Below are positions 23,331 through 35,000 of a stretch of 64,000 nucleotides of DNA, in pieces. The position numbers and the translations under genes were made by a program. Each line of letters opens with the position of its first letter. Within the stretch, counting starts at the first letter, position 1. Where the stretch lies: contig CAMGYJ010000003.1 of NCBI GenBank assembly GCA_946122785.1, positions 930,001 through 994,000 of the forward strand, written 5' to 3'. Origin of the DNA: Linum tenue (Eukaryota; Streptophyta; Magnoliopsida; Malpighiales; Linaceae). The notes under the pieces were generated by a model. That model saw only the letters and a program-made list of their open reading frames with translations, had not been told where the DNA came from and searched no databases.

Positions 23331-24540
23331 ATTTCTTCATTATGACCAACCCAAAAAAATCATCGGTTATAATTAGATGGGTTAACCCAAAACCATAATC
23401 AAACGAAAATCAACCCATATATCAATTACCTCAATCTCACATCGGTTCACAATTACATGGGGTTCAACCCAAAACCGATAATCAAACGCTCATTCAACCA
23501 TATACATAACCTCAATCTCACATCGGTTCACAATTACATGGGGTTCAACCCAAAACGGATAATCAAACGCTCGCTAAACCATATACATAACCTCAATCTC
23601 ACATCGGTTCACAATTACATGGGGTTCAACCCAAAACCGATAATCAAACGCTCGCTAAACCATATACATAACCTCAATCTCACATCGGTTCACAATTACA
23701 TGTTCAACCCAAAACCGATAATCACACGCTCATTCAACCATATACATAACCTCAATCTCACATCGGTTCACAATTACATGGGGTTCAACCCAAAACCGAA
23801 ATCAAACGCTCATTCAACCATATACATAACCTCAATCTCACATCGGTTCACAATTACACCCAAAACCGATAATAAAACGCTCACTCAACCATATACTTAA
23901 CCTCAATCTCACATCGGTTCACAATTACATGGGGTTCAACCCAAAACCGATAATCAAACGCTCACTAAAGCATATACATAACCTCAATCTCACATCGGTT
24001 CACAATTACATGGGGTTCAACCCAAAACCGATAATCAAACGCTCACTAAACCATATACATAACCTCAATCTCACATCGGTTCACAATTACATGGGGTTCA
24101 ACCCAAAACCGATAATCAAACGCTCGCTAAACCATATACATAACCTCAATCTCACATCGGTTCACAATTACATGGGGTTCAACCCAAAACCGATAATCAA
24201 ACGCTCACTAAACCATATACATAACCTCAATCTCACATCGGTTCACAATTACATGGGGTTCAACACCAAAACCGATAATCAAACGCTCACTAAACCATAT
24301 ACATAACCTCAATCTCACATCGGTTCACAATTACATGGGGTTCAACCCAAAACCGATAATCAAACGCTCATTCAACCATATACATAACCTCAATCTCACA
24401 TCGGTTCACAATTACATGGGGTTCAACCCAAAACCGATAATCAAACGCTCGCTAAACCATATACATAACCTCAATCTCACATCGGTTCACAATTACATGT
24501 TCAACCCAAAACCGATAATCACACGCTCATTCAACCATAC
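23331..24540. repeat. 81-bp tandem repeat array (minisatellite)
   Basis: The phrase ATCGGTTCACAATTACATG recurs 14 times from 23441 to 24481, with steps of 81, 81, 81, 78, 80, 71, 81, 81, 81, 81, 82, 81 and 81 bases. Variants differ in CTCGCTAAACC, CTCATTCAACC or CTCACTAAACC, and a shortened unit (ACATGTTCAACCC) occurs at about 23698 and again at about 24497, which suggests a block of units was duplicated. Each unit contains both AACCGAT and ATCGGTT, so each can fold on itself. Because 81 is a multiple of three the array reads as a 27-residue peptide repeat, but nothing supports translation. Confidence 0.95.
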
Positions 24541-24576
24541 ATAGTAAAAAGCAAACGAACAATGAATTTTAGCAAA

Positions 24577-24650
24577 TATGTTAAGTAGTCTGACTGGTTA
24601 ATACGCTGAATTATTATGCCAAGTGCTCTGGTTCGAACCTTCTTGATGTC
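24577..24650 (+). repeat. tRNA-derived (SINE-like) relic
   Basis: An A-box-like TAGTCTGACTGGTTAATACGC is followed about 30 bases later by GGTTCGAACC, a perfect B box, then a T-run. No clean cloverleaf forms. This fits a decayed tRNA or the head of a short SINE. Confidence 0.4.
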
Positions 24651-24664
24651 ATTTTTTTTCACTA

Positions 24665-25035
24665 ACAAGCGAGCCCACAATCTCACGGGTGTGAGATGGT
24701 CCTTTCAAGACCGTGAGGTTCTCTGAACATAGGGAATGATTTTTTGAATCTCAAGGCCCAGTCTCACGGGCGTAAAATTACCATCATTAAGCCGTTATAA
24801 AATCCCATCTCACGGCCAAGTCTCACGCCCATGAGAATTTACAAAGTGGCCGTGAGATGTCCATCATTCATATCCAAAACACGGCTCATCTCACGGCCGT
24901 GATACTGTCGAAGGCAACCCGTGAAACTGTCTGAACTCCACCTTTTGATGTAAAAAATCTCACGGTCTCTCTCACGGCCTATCTCACAGCCGTGATATTT
25001 CCAGAATTACAAATCCAAAAACACGCCTGCTTTCA
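24665..25035 (-). repeat. Palindrome block C
   Basis: It shares a long run of phrases with block D in the same order: CACGCCCATGAGAATTTAC, GGCCGTGAGATG, CATATCCAAAACACGGC, CTCACGGCCGTGATACTG, GAAGGCAACCCGTGAAA, CACGGTCTCTCTCACGG, CAGCCGTGATATTTCC. It lies about 250 bases beyond the stop of the Ulp1-like gene on the minus strand. Confidence 0.8.
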
Positions 25036-25281
25036 AGTCCATTTTCAACCATTTTTCGGTATATGATCATGCATAATTTTTTCCTTGTCGACACATTAAA
25101 CATAATATAGAGAAAAAATAACATCACTGAATAATGCTTCATTCATAACTTCATTGTAATTTCAACAGTTTCCTAAACTTCATTCAACATCTACATTCAC
25201 TAAAATTCATTCAACATCTACATTATCCTAAACTTCAATCAACATCCACATTAACTAAACTCTACATTAACATCACAAGTC

Positions 25282-28200
25282 TCAATGGTTCTTAGACTTT
25301 CTACCCTTTTTCTCCCCATGCGCGTGCAACGGTTTTCTTCCTCGATTGAGTAAGTTTGTCTTGAAATTCACCTTCTCAGTCTCGATTTGCGCAGGTCTTG
25401 CATGTCTCTCAAAATATTCATCTGATTGTGTCTTAACTGTAGCTTTCACCTCATTCAGATCCGTAGTGAGCAAGTACATTGTAAGTTGTGCCCGCTCATA
25501 GTCACTGTGGAACTGGTCAAGCTTCTTCGAATATCGATCTGGATCCAGCAAGTAATTGATGACAAATAGTCCACAATCAAATCTGTAATATAACAAATAA
25601 TTACCATGGTCATGATGCGAACAAATAATTATCGAACTTAATTAGAAGAATGCACGATTGAACAACAACAAAGGGTACCCATTTGGTTGGCAAGCAACAT
25701 CCTGGCGATATCTAACCACAAAGTCCACAAATGAAAACGCCCCGCAGATATCATCCTTAAGCAACCAATCTAGACCCAATTTCGGCAAATGAAAACATCC
25801 CCCTCATCGATATATAACGACAAAGTCGGCAAATGAAAAACAACTAACAACTAAGCAATACGTAAAGCTTGAAAACTTGAAGAACAAGAAGCAAACTAGT
25901 TTCTGCATCCTTGCATCATATTCTTCATAATGAGTTCCTCGTAATGAGTCCCAGATTTCAATTTCTTTCGCTTCCATGTTAAAGACCGCCAGATAGAAGT
26001 GCTGCAACGTGAGGTTGAAAATTGGGACATGAATCTGAAATAATGGACAAACAAACAATAATTATCAATTTAACATAGGAGGGTGAAGCCATTTGCTTTT
26101 AGAAAACAACATTACAACATACCTTACTGCAGTAAAGTAGCTCACCAATACAGTATCGCTCATGTATCTTATATGAACGCATCTTAGCCATAAATTGCTC
26201 CTCGTTGCAATGACTCGCACGATCCTAGAAAAATAAAACATAGTCACCCACACAAGCTACATGTAACAAAAAATAGATTAATTTCATGACAAGAATAGAC
26301 AAAGCAGACAACTGTACCGAAACTGAAGGTGGAAAGAACCAAGACAAGCCACCACGGCGACCACAACTTCGTTCTTCTAGTGTCTTGCACAGACACGTCA
26401 TTTCTATAATCTAATGCATCATCACATATACCAAAGTCAGCAATACACGTTCAATCTACTAAATTACACACATAAATGAACTTACCCTTGTTGAAATTTT
26501 GGTCCTTGGCAAAAGCTCGACAAAATCTTCACGTAACAAGGAAAGAACCCCGCCACCAACACTAACCAATATGTCACTGTTATACAATACCAAGTTCAAA
26601 CAACACAACATTAGAATAAGGCAAATACCAAAAACATCCTACAAATATGATCCAATTTTACTTGTAATGATTTCGGGAGGTACCTTTCGGGAAGCTCACT
26701 ACTAAAAGCAAATTGAATCATCTTCACTACCTCCAGAGTCAATGGTGTCTGAACAACAAAGGGAGGAGCACGGTACAAAGGTTGTGCTTTCTTAGCTCTG
26801 GGATTTGCCCGTTCGAATGGAGAGACCACATACAAACTAGGCTTCAATTTAGACACACTACGTAGTGCACCTCCCTTTCGCCCCTTTCTTGTTCAAAAAC
26901 ATAAAAACAAAACCAGTTCATTAGTAACCACACCATAAGAACCAATAATTAGAAAACTTAATCAAGTGAAATACCTTCACAGCCTTGGAACAACCGTCAT
27001 TAGCAGCAACACTTTCATCACTCAACAATATGAATTTCTCAACTTGAGACGCTTTAGGCTGCTTGCAAGGAGACTTTTTCACAACTTTCACAGAAGGAGA
27101 TTCAAAACATCTTTCATCTCCAATTTCCCCCTCAGCTTCTCCCGAATTGTCAACTTTGGCAGTCTTGACACATTCCGAGGTAGGAGAAATGGGTTCCCTA
27201 GGTTTTTCAACCTCACCCTTCTGATCGTTCTTTTTCAACTCAGCTGTAGGAGAAATGGGTTCCCTAGGCTGCTCCCTTGACAACGGATCACCTACAGTTG
27301 CTTTCACTGCCTCTATAAGGGACTTCACTGCAGTACCGATTTCGTCTCTAAAAGCCCGAAATTCGTTCTCCATTTTCACAACCCGACTCATTAGCTCATT
27401 ATCTCTAGAAGCAGCATCACCCATTGCCACTCTAAATTCTTGACCAAAGTTGTCAATTCTACCCTCCATGGTACTAAACCGAGCATCAATACGCTCATAG
27501 AGAAGCAGCTCATCCCCGTCGGGTTTGTGCCGTTTCCCGTCTCCTTTTCCCCGTTTCCTTGGAGGTGATTTCAAACCGGCTACCTCAGCTGATCTTTTCC
27601 CCGAACTGCTGGAAACCTATAAATTAATTAAAAAGGGAACCAAATGTACCATTAGCATGCTCCAACTTGTCAAAAGAATCAAATATACTATCAATCTTAC
27701 CACTTTTGTTAACAATAACTCCACGTCTCCACTCTCCCAACTCATCAAATCCAAACTCCTATCAATGGTTTGGAAAATACCATTTGCATGCTCCAAGAAT
27801 ATTAACTACAAAAAAAAATACTATAATCAAAATGATGATTAATCATTACAAATATGTAGAAAGTCGGGATTAGCAATTATTTACCTCCAAAAACAGCAAG
27901 CAACCCGGTATATACTCTCTCCTATAAGCATTATGGTCGCAGATGCATTTGACCAATTCATTGAAGCAAAAGGATGCCCAATTCTTCTTCGGAATGTCTG
28001 CAACATCGGTGACAGCGTATACCGAAGACAAGGAAATGTCCTCTCTTCTAGTTGGTACTAATAGCACCCCCATTACGTACAAAATAAACATTTGAAGAAA
28101 TAGATCGTCGCTATCTTTCATCTTCGACAACTCCTTCTGCATTAAGCTTGTGGAAATCGCCTGTCGGCCACAATCACGTGTCGAAAACACTCTAAATGGT

Positions 28201-28529
28201 TCCAGTTCCTCTGATCTTCCCTCCACTTCTTCACCATTCAAGATGATATCAGTACCTCCCTCAGGCACACCCATAATTCGCTCGAAATCTTTGGCCGAAA
28301 TATGCACTTCCAACCCATACGCCTTAATTGTGCTTTCTTCCAGATTAAAGCTCTTCACAAGTTTCTCCAACAACTCACGTTGTAGCTTTCTTGCTTTGAC
28401 TTCAAGAATACGACCAAAGCCACATCTCTTAATGGCCTCTGATTGACAAGCCTCTAAATTTGAGACTAGTGAGAATACTTTCCTAGGAGAACATCGCGTG
28501 CTGAAAATTTGATGCCTCTTCGTCTTCAT
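25282..28529 (-). CDS. Transposon-type Ulp1 (C48) SUMO-protease-like protein
   Basis: I can trace about nine exons: 27885-28529, 26975-27616, 26684-26883, about 26488-26567, 26298-26390, 26122-26223, then 25897-26034, about 25679-25806 and 25282-25582. Phases match at every junction I could check. The N-terminal part (GFGRILEVKARKL...KDFERIMGVPEGG) is the helical region common in plant transposon Ulp1 proteins. The middle is Pro/Ser/Lys-rich. The C-terminal protease has the His (LQHFYLAVFNME), Asp (IEIWDSLRG), Gln (CQPNG) and Cys (FDCGLFVINYLL) blocks, so the catalytic set looks complete. The family cleaves SUMO-type conjugates. Ulp1 genes of this kind are known cargo of KI-MULE/Kaonashi-type elements, which fits the MULE transposase nearby. 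Exact edges of the small middle exons are uncertain. Confidence 0.7.
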
Positions 28530-28764
28530 TATAGAACAATTTTAGCAAACTGCAAAATTAAAACAACAGAAAAATTATAAGCATGCCTTGAAACACGAAT
28601 CATAAGCATGCCGAAGAGTACAAACAAAATACAAGTTCTAACTACCAGAAGAACTGAAAACCCCCTACATCAACACCTGAGTACACTAATTAACCATGAA
28701 ATCCGCCATTGGCATATATAAATTTCACCCAAAACACCCAGCTTCCATTAAATTTCACCCAAAA

Positions 28765-29145
28765 TGCAAATTCTCACGGCCGTGACATGACCCGTGAGAA
28801 GCAAAGAGTAGTTTTTATATCCCAGACAATCTCCAGACAATCACACGGCTTATTCTCACGCCCGTGAGAATTTACAAAGGGGCCGCGATAATTTACAAAG
28901 GGGCCGTGAGAATTTACAAAGGGGCCCGTGAGAATTTACAAAGGGGCCGTGAGATGCCCATCCTCCATATCCAAAAACACGGCTCATCTCACGGCCGTGA
29001 TACTGTCGAAGGCAACCCGTGAAAACCTCTGGGAAACTGAGAAGTGCGTTTTTACATACACGGTCTCTCTCACGGCCTATCTCACAGCCGTGATATTTCC
29101 AGAATTACATCCACGGTCTCTCTCACAGCCGTGATATTTCCAGAA
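28765..29145 (-). repeat. Palindrome block D
   Basis: This is the largest block. It contains ATTCTCACGCCCGTGAGAAT and three to four tandem copies of a short unit (AATTTACAAAGGGGCC, 28869-28946), then the same phrase order as blocks A and C. No well-supported gene lies on its upstream (minus-strand) side, though a possible last exon ends at 29174. Confidence 0.8.
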
Positions 29146-29173
29146 ACCACACACAAATTACAACTTTTGAGAG

Positions 29174-29332
29174 CTAAATAACATGACCACGAGCATAGCC
29201 ACTAAGCTTTCCATAACCCATGACACCACCATAAACACTCGCTCTATTTCCATCCAGACTGGCTAAAACTGAAGTCACCCTGATTTCATGAAATAGTTCT
29301 TGACTAACACACTCAATTGCACCTTTCATGCA
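29174..29332 (-). other. Possible terminal exon of an unidentified minus-strand gene
   Basis: Following an acceptor-like AG near 29333, the minus strand is open for about 52 codons and ends in TAG at 29174-29176: VLLGCMKGAIECVSQELF, then ASLDGNRASVYGGVMGYGK, SGYARGHVI. The residue mix looks protein-like but I do not recognise it. Its position beside block D would fit the pattern of gene followed by palindromes. It could be chance. Confidence 0.2.
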
Positions 29333-30097
29333 GCCAAGCAAGACCCTTCAATTAACAGTCCAAAATGTAATGAACAAGCAACGGTAACGACACTACAAAC
29401 CCTGAAAATAACTCGAACTCTAGTGGGATGTGGGAGATAAAAATTGACTATTAAGTAAACTCTACAAACCCATTCCTTACATCCCTAAAACCCAATCAAG
29501 ACCAAAGAACTAAAGAAGCAAGCAGAACAACCCCAGCACAGTTATTCTCTTCAGTTTGAAAGCAAAGGCAACAACGAAATGAACAATACAAAATGAGATC
29601 GAGGCACGGAATGTACAATAAAGAATAAAACTGGGAGTAACTCCCAAGCTGCCGTATATTCTAAGGCCAACAGACCTCCTGTATTTGCATATCGATCAGC
29701 CACAACCATGCTCTAAATATCCTAACTAAGTTTGACCTTAATGTCTCATCATTCATGGAAGCTCTTTTACCCACTGCACTAAACTTCTTTTCTACATTAT
29801 ATACACAATTCTAACTCCACAGACAGTCCCTTCGGATACATCCGATAACTCCACAAACAGAAAACTCATACTATGAAGTGAACAGTTAAGATAAGCACCC
29901 ATTTCTGTTGGTTAATCGCATGCTTGGAGCCACTAACCATAGCAAAGAGACTTAAATCAATCAAACAAATCATGGTTTTCAAACTTAACTACATTCATCA
30001 ATTGGCTAAACAGAGAAAAATTCCCAACTTTCTCAGTGAACACGGCCTTTCTATCTACCATATCATATCATATCATATCAATCCTCCCACGAAGAAG
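29333..30097. other. Unassigned DNA between block D and the Gln-rich frame
   Basis: No recognisable gene or repeat. The minus strand near 29640-29700 has a short protein-like stretch (ALEYTAAWELLP) that might be an exon relic. A TATCA microrepeat lies at 30060-30080. Confidence 0.3.
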
Positions 30098-30278
30098 ATG
30101 GAAGAACTACAACAACAACATCCATCCAAAGCTTCCTCACCAAAGGAAGCATCATCAACAACCACAACCGCAACCACAACAACAACAACCACAACTGCTG
30201 TGAATTCTTCAGACTTGAATTCTTCTACCCTAACAACAGAAGAACCCAATGCTCCTCCTCAACAGAAGAAGATTGAGG

Positions 30279-30319
<41 letters not shown>

Positions 30320-30500
30320 GAGCCTGCTAAGGATGTTGCTGAAACGGAGACAAATCAAGCACAACCTCAACAGCAAAAACAAGGTGAAGAGAAGGTAAAT
30401 GCTGCAAATTCTCCTTCAAAACAAGTGAAGGAACAACAGGAACCGCCATTGCAGCTAATTATCAAGCTAAACACAAAGAAGATAGTACTAACCGAAAAAA
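30098..30500 (+). CDS. Gln/Thr-rich open frame, possible gene fragment
   Basis: From ATG 30098 (MEELQQQHPSKASSPKEA) the frame is open through Thr-rich and poly-Gln stretches (a CAA run at about 30280-30318) to IIKLNTKKIVL, where a GGAGGTAGGT donor-like site follows near 30515. Low-complexity coding such as this can arise from microsatellites. The last 40 residues look more like ordinary protein. No family is recognised and no downstream exon was found. Confidence 0.25.
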
Positions 30501-31730
30501 GTTGCGGTGGAGGAGGTAGGTCAGCGGTCTTCGTTTGCTATCGATGGGAAGAGGGGTTTTGTGCAGAGTCTCCGTTAGCTATCGATGGGAAGAGGGTCTT
30601 CGTTTGCAATCGACGAAGAGATGCTCGCTCTCGTCGTCCCTTGCTCGCCGCCTTCACTGTCGTCGTCGGAATCCGGAATCCGAATCGCCGCCTTCACTGC
30701 CGCCTTCTACTCGTCGTCACCCACTGCTCGTCGTCTTCACTCGTCGTCACCCACTGCTCGCCGTCTTCACTGTCGCCGTCTTCACTGCTCGCTAGCTGCG
30801 TGGAGAGGATCGAAGGAAGGAAGAGGATCGAAGGAAGAGGGGTTTCGGCGGTGAGAAGAAGAGTGTAATTGGTTTCGAAGGAAGAAGAGTGTAATTGGTT
30901 TCAGACAACCGGTTGTACCGGTCATCAACACACAAATAAAATAATAATTTAATAATTTAAATGAAATCTAATGGTTGATATAGTTTGGACATGATCTAAT
31001 GGCTGTAAATGTTTTATAGTACCAATACTATAAAGCACACTAAAATGCCTCATTGAGTATGCTTTTTTTTCATGATACAAGGAGATCCTAGTATCCTCAT
31101 ACTATTCCAGAGTTTCCTTTCCTGTTTCAAATGTGGTGTCTTATGATCTAGGCTTGACTATAACTTTCTTTCTTTGTAGGAAAAGGCTGGGAACTCAGGG
31201 AAGTCGTTTATTACTTGAGCTACTATACTATAATCTTTTTCATTGGTTTCACTTGGCCTGTGTTATGAGGAGTAGTAAGTAGCGACTAATATCAAACATC
31301 ATGTAACATATGTTTGTGTATAAACTTGTGGAACCACTTATCGGATACAAGCTATTTGCATACATCAGTATTGATTTTTGCATCATGCCAACAAATTATC
31401 ACTACGAAATTCATGTACAAGTTGGTTTCGGTCATTAACCTTAAAATTTACATTTAATAATTTATGGAAGTGGATTATATGTTGAGCAAGAAGTCTTAAT
31501 TGTTTTAAAGACACTAGAATTCATTGTACGATATTTGTTGACATTATTTCAACAAATCAATGTTCCAATGTCAGGAGAGAATTTAAACACATCGACGCAG
31601 ATGATTTCCATTTTTCTCTTTTATTTTTATTAAACCCGGCATAACCACTAGTGACATCCGCATTAATGCGGGTAAGCATTGGTTGTCGATGTGTTAAAAT
31701 CGAAATTTGTTATCACTGAGTATATTGCAG
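30501..31730. other. GC-rich repeat then AT-rich intergenic DNA
   Basis: 30500-30860 is made of short duplications (TTAGCTATCGATGGGAAGAG-type phrases and CGTCGTCACCCACTGCTCG twice) and resembles transposon leader DNA. 30900-31730 is AT-rich and holds no recognisable gene, apart from a short region leading into the MGDG-synthase exon. Confidence 0.35.
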
Positions 31731-32112
31731 AGGCATTGATTAGAGGGCTTCCCATCATTCTCAACGACTACATTCCAGGACATGTCAGTGATAGCCTTTG
31801 TTTAGTCTTTTTTGTAATCTCTGTTAAAAAATTTCTGACCTAATCTTTGCCTTGCATGAGAAGGGCAACGTGCCTTACGTAGTTGACAACGGTGCATGCG
31901 ACTTCACCGGAAGTCCGAAAGAAACGGCGAGAATGGTGGCCGAGTGGTTCACAACCAACACCGACGGACTGAAAAGGATGTCGGAGAACGCGATGAAGCT
32001 AGCACAGCCCGAGGCCATCTTTGACATAGTAAAGGATATTCACCAGCTCTCCCAAGAACGAGGACCTCTAGCCAACATGCCCAATGCAATGTGTATAGGT
32101 ACGTACAACTAG
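31731..32112 (+). pseudogene. MGD: 3' fragment of monogalactosyldiacylglycerol (MGDG) synthase
   Basis: Two exon pieces match the C-terminus of chloroplast MGDG synthase, the enzyme that moves galactose from UDP-Gal to diacylglycerol. The first (31731-31783) reads ALIRGLPIILNDYIPG. The second (31861-32112) reads KGNVPYVVDNGA, SPKETARMVAEWF, KLAQPEAIFDIVKDIHQLS and RGPLANM before a stop. The catalytic body is missing upstream. At the splice junctions the sequence reads CAT/GTCAG and GCATGAG where CAG would be expected; a shifted acceptor would still keep the frame but drop a residue. This is a truncated copy, and its 3' flank recurs at 8695. Confidence 0.85.
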
Positions 32113-32161
32113 TTTTCTAACTAGGTTACGAACTGCGTGTGATTCTTTGTCCTTGAACGGT

Positions 32162-32463
32162 TAACACCGAAACATGGTGTGCCCGAAAAGAAGAAGAAGA
32201 AGAAAAAAAAAAAAAAATGTACCAAAATGGGATTTGATTGTTTCTCACGGAGTGATTGTGGTATAAGGAGAGAAAGGGAGGGAGGGGTTTCTTGGCGGGG
32301 AAGGAATAGGGGGAAAATGGGTTGATTGTTGTTGGCCAGTATTTTGATTTGGTTCTTCAATGTGTTGGAACTGTTTTCTTGTTGAGGTTTCTTAGAGTGC
32401 TCGGCTAGTGGAAATCCAATTTCAGCTGATCTCATTTCCTTGCATTGCGAGTCTCCTTGTAAT
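32162..32463 (+). repeat. 3' flank of the MGDG-synthase fragment, duplicated at 8695
   Basis: This runs from CCGAAACATGGTGTGCC to GAGTCTCCTTGTAATAT and matches 8695-8945 in order and orientation, including purine tracts and TAGAGTGCTCGGCTA. It starts about 50 bases after the MGDG-synthase stop, so it is most simply the 3' UTR and flank. Confidence 0.7.
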
Positions 32464-34709
32464 ATTTCTTTATATTAGTGTATATATTTGCTTGTCTAAG
32501 GGCTCATATATGATTGTGTGACATTTGGAGACCGATGGAGCGAAGGAACTATACCCAATATTAACATAATGTTTGACGTGTGAAAAATGAAGATGTTGGT
32601 TAAAGAGGGGAATTACAGTTTTGATGACATGCAAGTCAAGTAGTTGATAAATTAAATTTATTCTATGCTAGGTTAAAAAAAAAAAAGAAATCGAAATCTT
32701 ATCTTCTATTCTATTAAAGCGCAAGTTTAAAAACACTGTTCATTATGAAATTATCGGTTTCGACGCCATTATTGGTTAAAACATTACTATATATAAAGTT
32801 GAATTGAAGTTACTGTTGCCTAAACTATTACATTTTGATACCCTAAAATTATTGAAATTACAACTTAGTCACTATAATGTACATTTTACATTTTGATACA
32901 CCAAATTTAATTTTAATGACAAATCAATTAACAATTATGTTTTTTTTAATGAATAACAATTATGTTTTGGTATCTTAATTTTATTAGACTTTTGTACCTA
33001 CAATTTTTTACATTTACATATTGGTCTAATGCTTAGATTTCACTTGAATCCATGTATCCAATCCATGATAACATAAAAGTATAAATTTAGTTTGTACAAT
33101 TCATGATATTGTATCACTCAACTATAGGAGAAAATTCTACCATTTTATATTTGCTCATTACGTGAAATATTAAGAAAATAATAGAAGATAGACGATTCTA
33201 AAATACTGCAAGAGCAAATTTATAAACTCATTTAGTACATTTACGGGGTAATAAACAAACTTCTACTAACTACATCTAACAACATATCTGACATCTACAT
33301 AAGCAAGTGTCAATAAATTGCTACGGTGAAAAGTGTTGACTGTTGTATTGACGGCCAACTAAAAGAATTGATCAAAACCTTACCATCATCTAATTCCTCT
33401 TTGTTTCATTTTTCACTGGCCTACCATAACCCTTTCTTTATTTCTTTCTTTGCCTTCTTCGTCTAACCCTAATTAGTATACTATTTGTATGTATTTTAAT
33501 CACCAGTATGAACGGGTCCATACACGACTTACCAATAGTCTAGAGAATTAATAATTGAACCATGAATCACTAACTTTTTCAGCTCAATGTCGAGTCCAAT
33601 TAAAAATTATATTGTTATTACTTATTAGAAAGTCGTCACTTTCCACTATGAGATTTGGAGGCATGAAATTTTAAGCGAGTTCCAGTTTGTATTCCTTTTG
33701 CTTCTCTCTAGAGTTTTTCTTTTCACCCAGGCTAGAATTTTCAACAATTATACGTATCAAATAAATAGTTCTCTATGTTCTATAAAAAATGTAAATAATT
33801 ACCATCTTAAATACATCACCATAAAAGAAATTAAGCCTATACTATAACCTAAATTTATTTTTTTGGCATATAAGTCCTTAAAATATTGATGGAACATTAC
33901 ATTTTAGTACCTAATTTTTTTGTGTATTACATTTTAGTACATGAACTTTTGAAGTTCTACAAATAGGTCTAATTTTTGTATGTGTAATTAAAACATCATC
34001 GAATAAATGGGTATCCATACCCAACTCATACACATTTAGGTTATGATAGTAAATATCCATACCCTACCCAAGCCCATGGCTGGGCAAGATTAGAGCTTTC
34101 TAAGCCCTCCCATCTTTTTGTTGCAAGCTTATAAAAAAATTTGTTGCAAGGTGTGCATTATTAATACACACAACATATAGAGGTCCAAACATGGAATTTT
34201 AGTAATTGGGATGACAATGAGACCCATTCCTCTCTGTGGTAAGTTGGGTTGGCTAATTTATTTCATAGCTTGATTTTATTATTAGATCACACCTAATTGA
34301 AGATTTATGTGACAATTTTATAACAATTACGTAAAGCAAGTTAAATTCAAAGATAAATGAAATTACATAGTAGTTTAATAACTCGATTTTATTATCAGAC
34401 CACACCTTACGGATTTATATAGTATCATTCTATAACAATTATGTAAGTTATAAATATATTATATAGAGGGATACTTATTCCTCATGTCTCAATTAAACAA
34501 ACAATACTATATGAATCTTCCATAATGACTAAAACACTATGTCAAAATTATTTTTTATGTATCAATTAAATACATGATACTAATTTGAACTAATTTTTTT
34601 TAAATTATTAACTGAATTGTTGACGATCTTATCAATGTGCATTCCACAAAGTTTTGTAAGGTCGGTTATTTTCACATAACAGCTTAATCAAATGTGAGAC
34701 TTATCCAGC

Positions 34710-34740
<31 letters not shown>

Positions 34741-35000
34741 AGAAAGAAGAGACCGGAAAAAAAAACCTCCCTCTCCCCTCTCTCCCTGTCGTGGCGAGTG
34801 GGTTCTGGGAAATCGCCTTGTTGCGAATCGCCGACTCCGGCCACTCCGCCCTGTTGCGGCGCCGGATACGGAATCGTCCGATGAGAGTCTATAAAGGCTT
34901 CATCAGGGACCATCGATTCCTATCACTTTGGCTTCTATTCATCCCATTCTTCTCTTGGCGATTAGGGTTTCGTATCCTAAAACGTCAATCTGCTCCAGAA

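Noticed and set aside
23331..24540. CRISPR-like array
   Set aside because: The units are tandem with no unique spacers, and the genome is a plant.
23457..24544. Repeat protein with 27-residue units (MGFNPKPIIKRSL...)
   Set aside because: The 81-base period is a multiple of three, so any such array reads open in at least one frame. Units with other lengths break it, and no gene context supports translation.
13948..29145. Blocks A-D as the two LTRs of one large retrotransposon
   Set aside because: There are four blocks, not two; no primer site, purine tract, gag or pol lies between them; and the genes inside are of MULE, Ulp1 and unknown type.
34713..34745. GAAA microsatellite as a regulatory element
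   Set aside because: It lies at the 5' start of the LINE and is simple sequence; nothing indicates a regulatory role.
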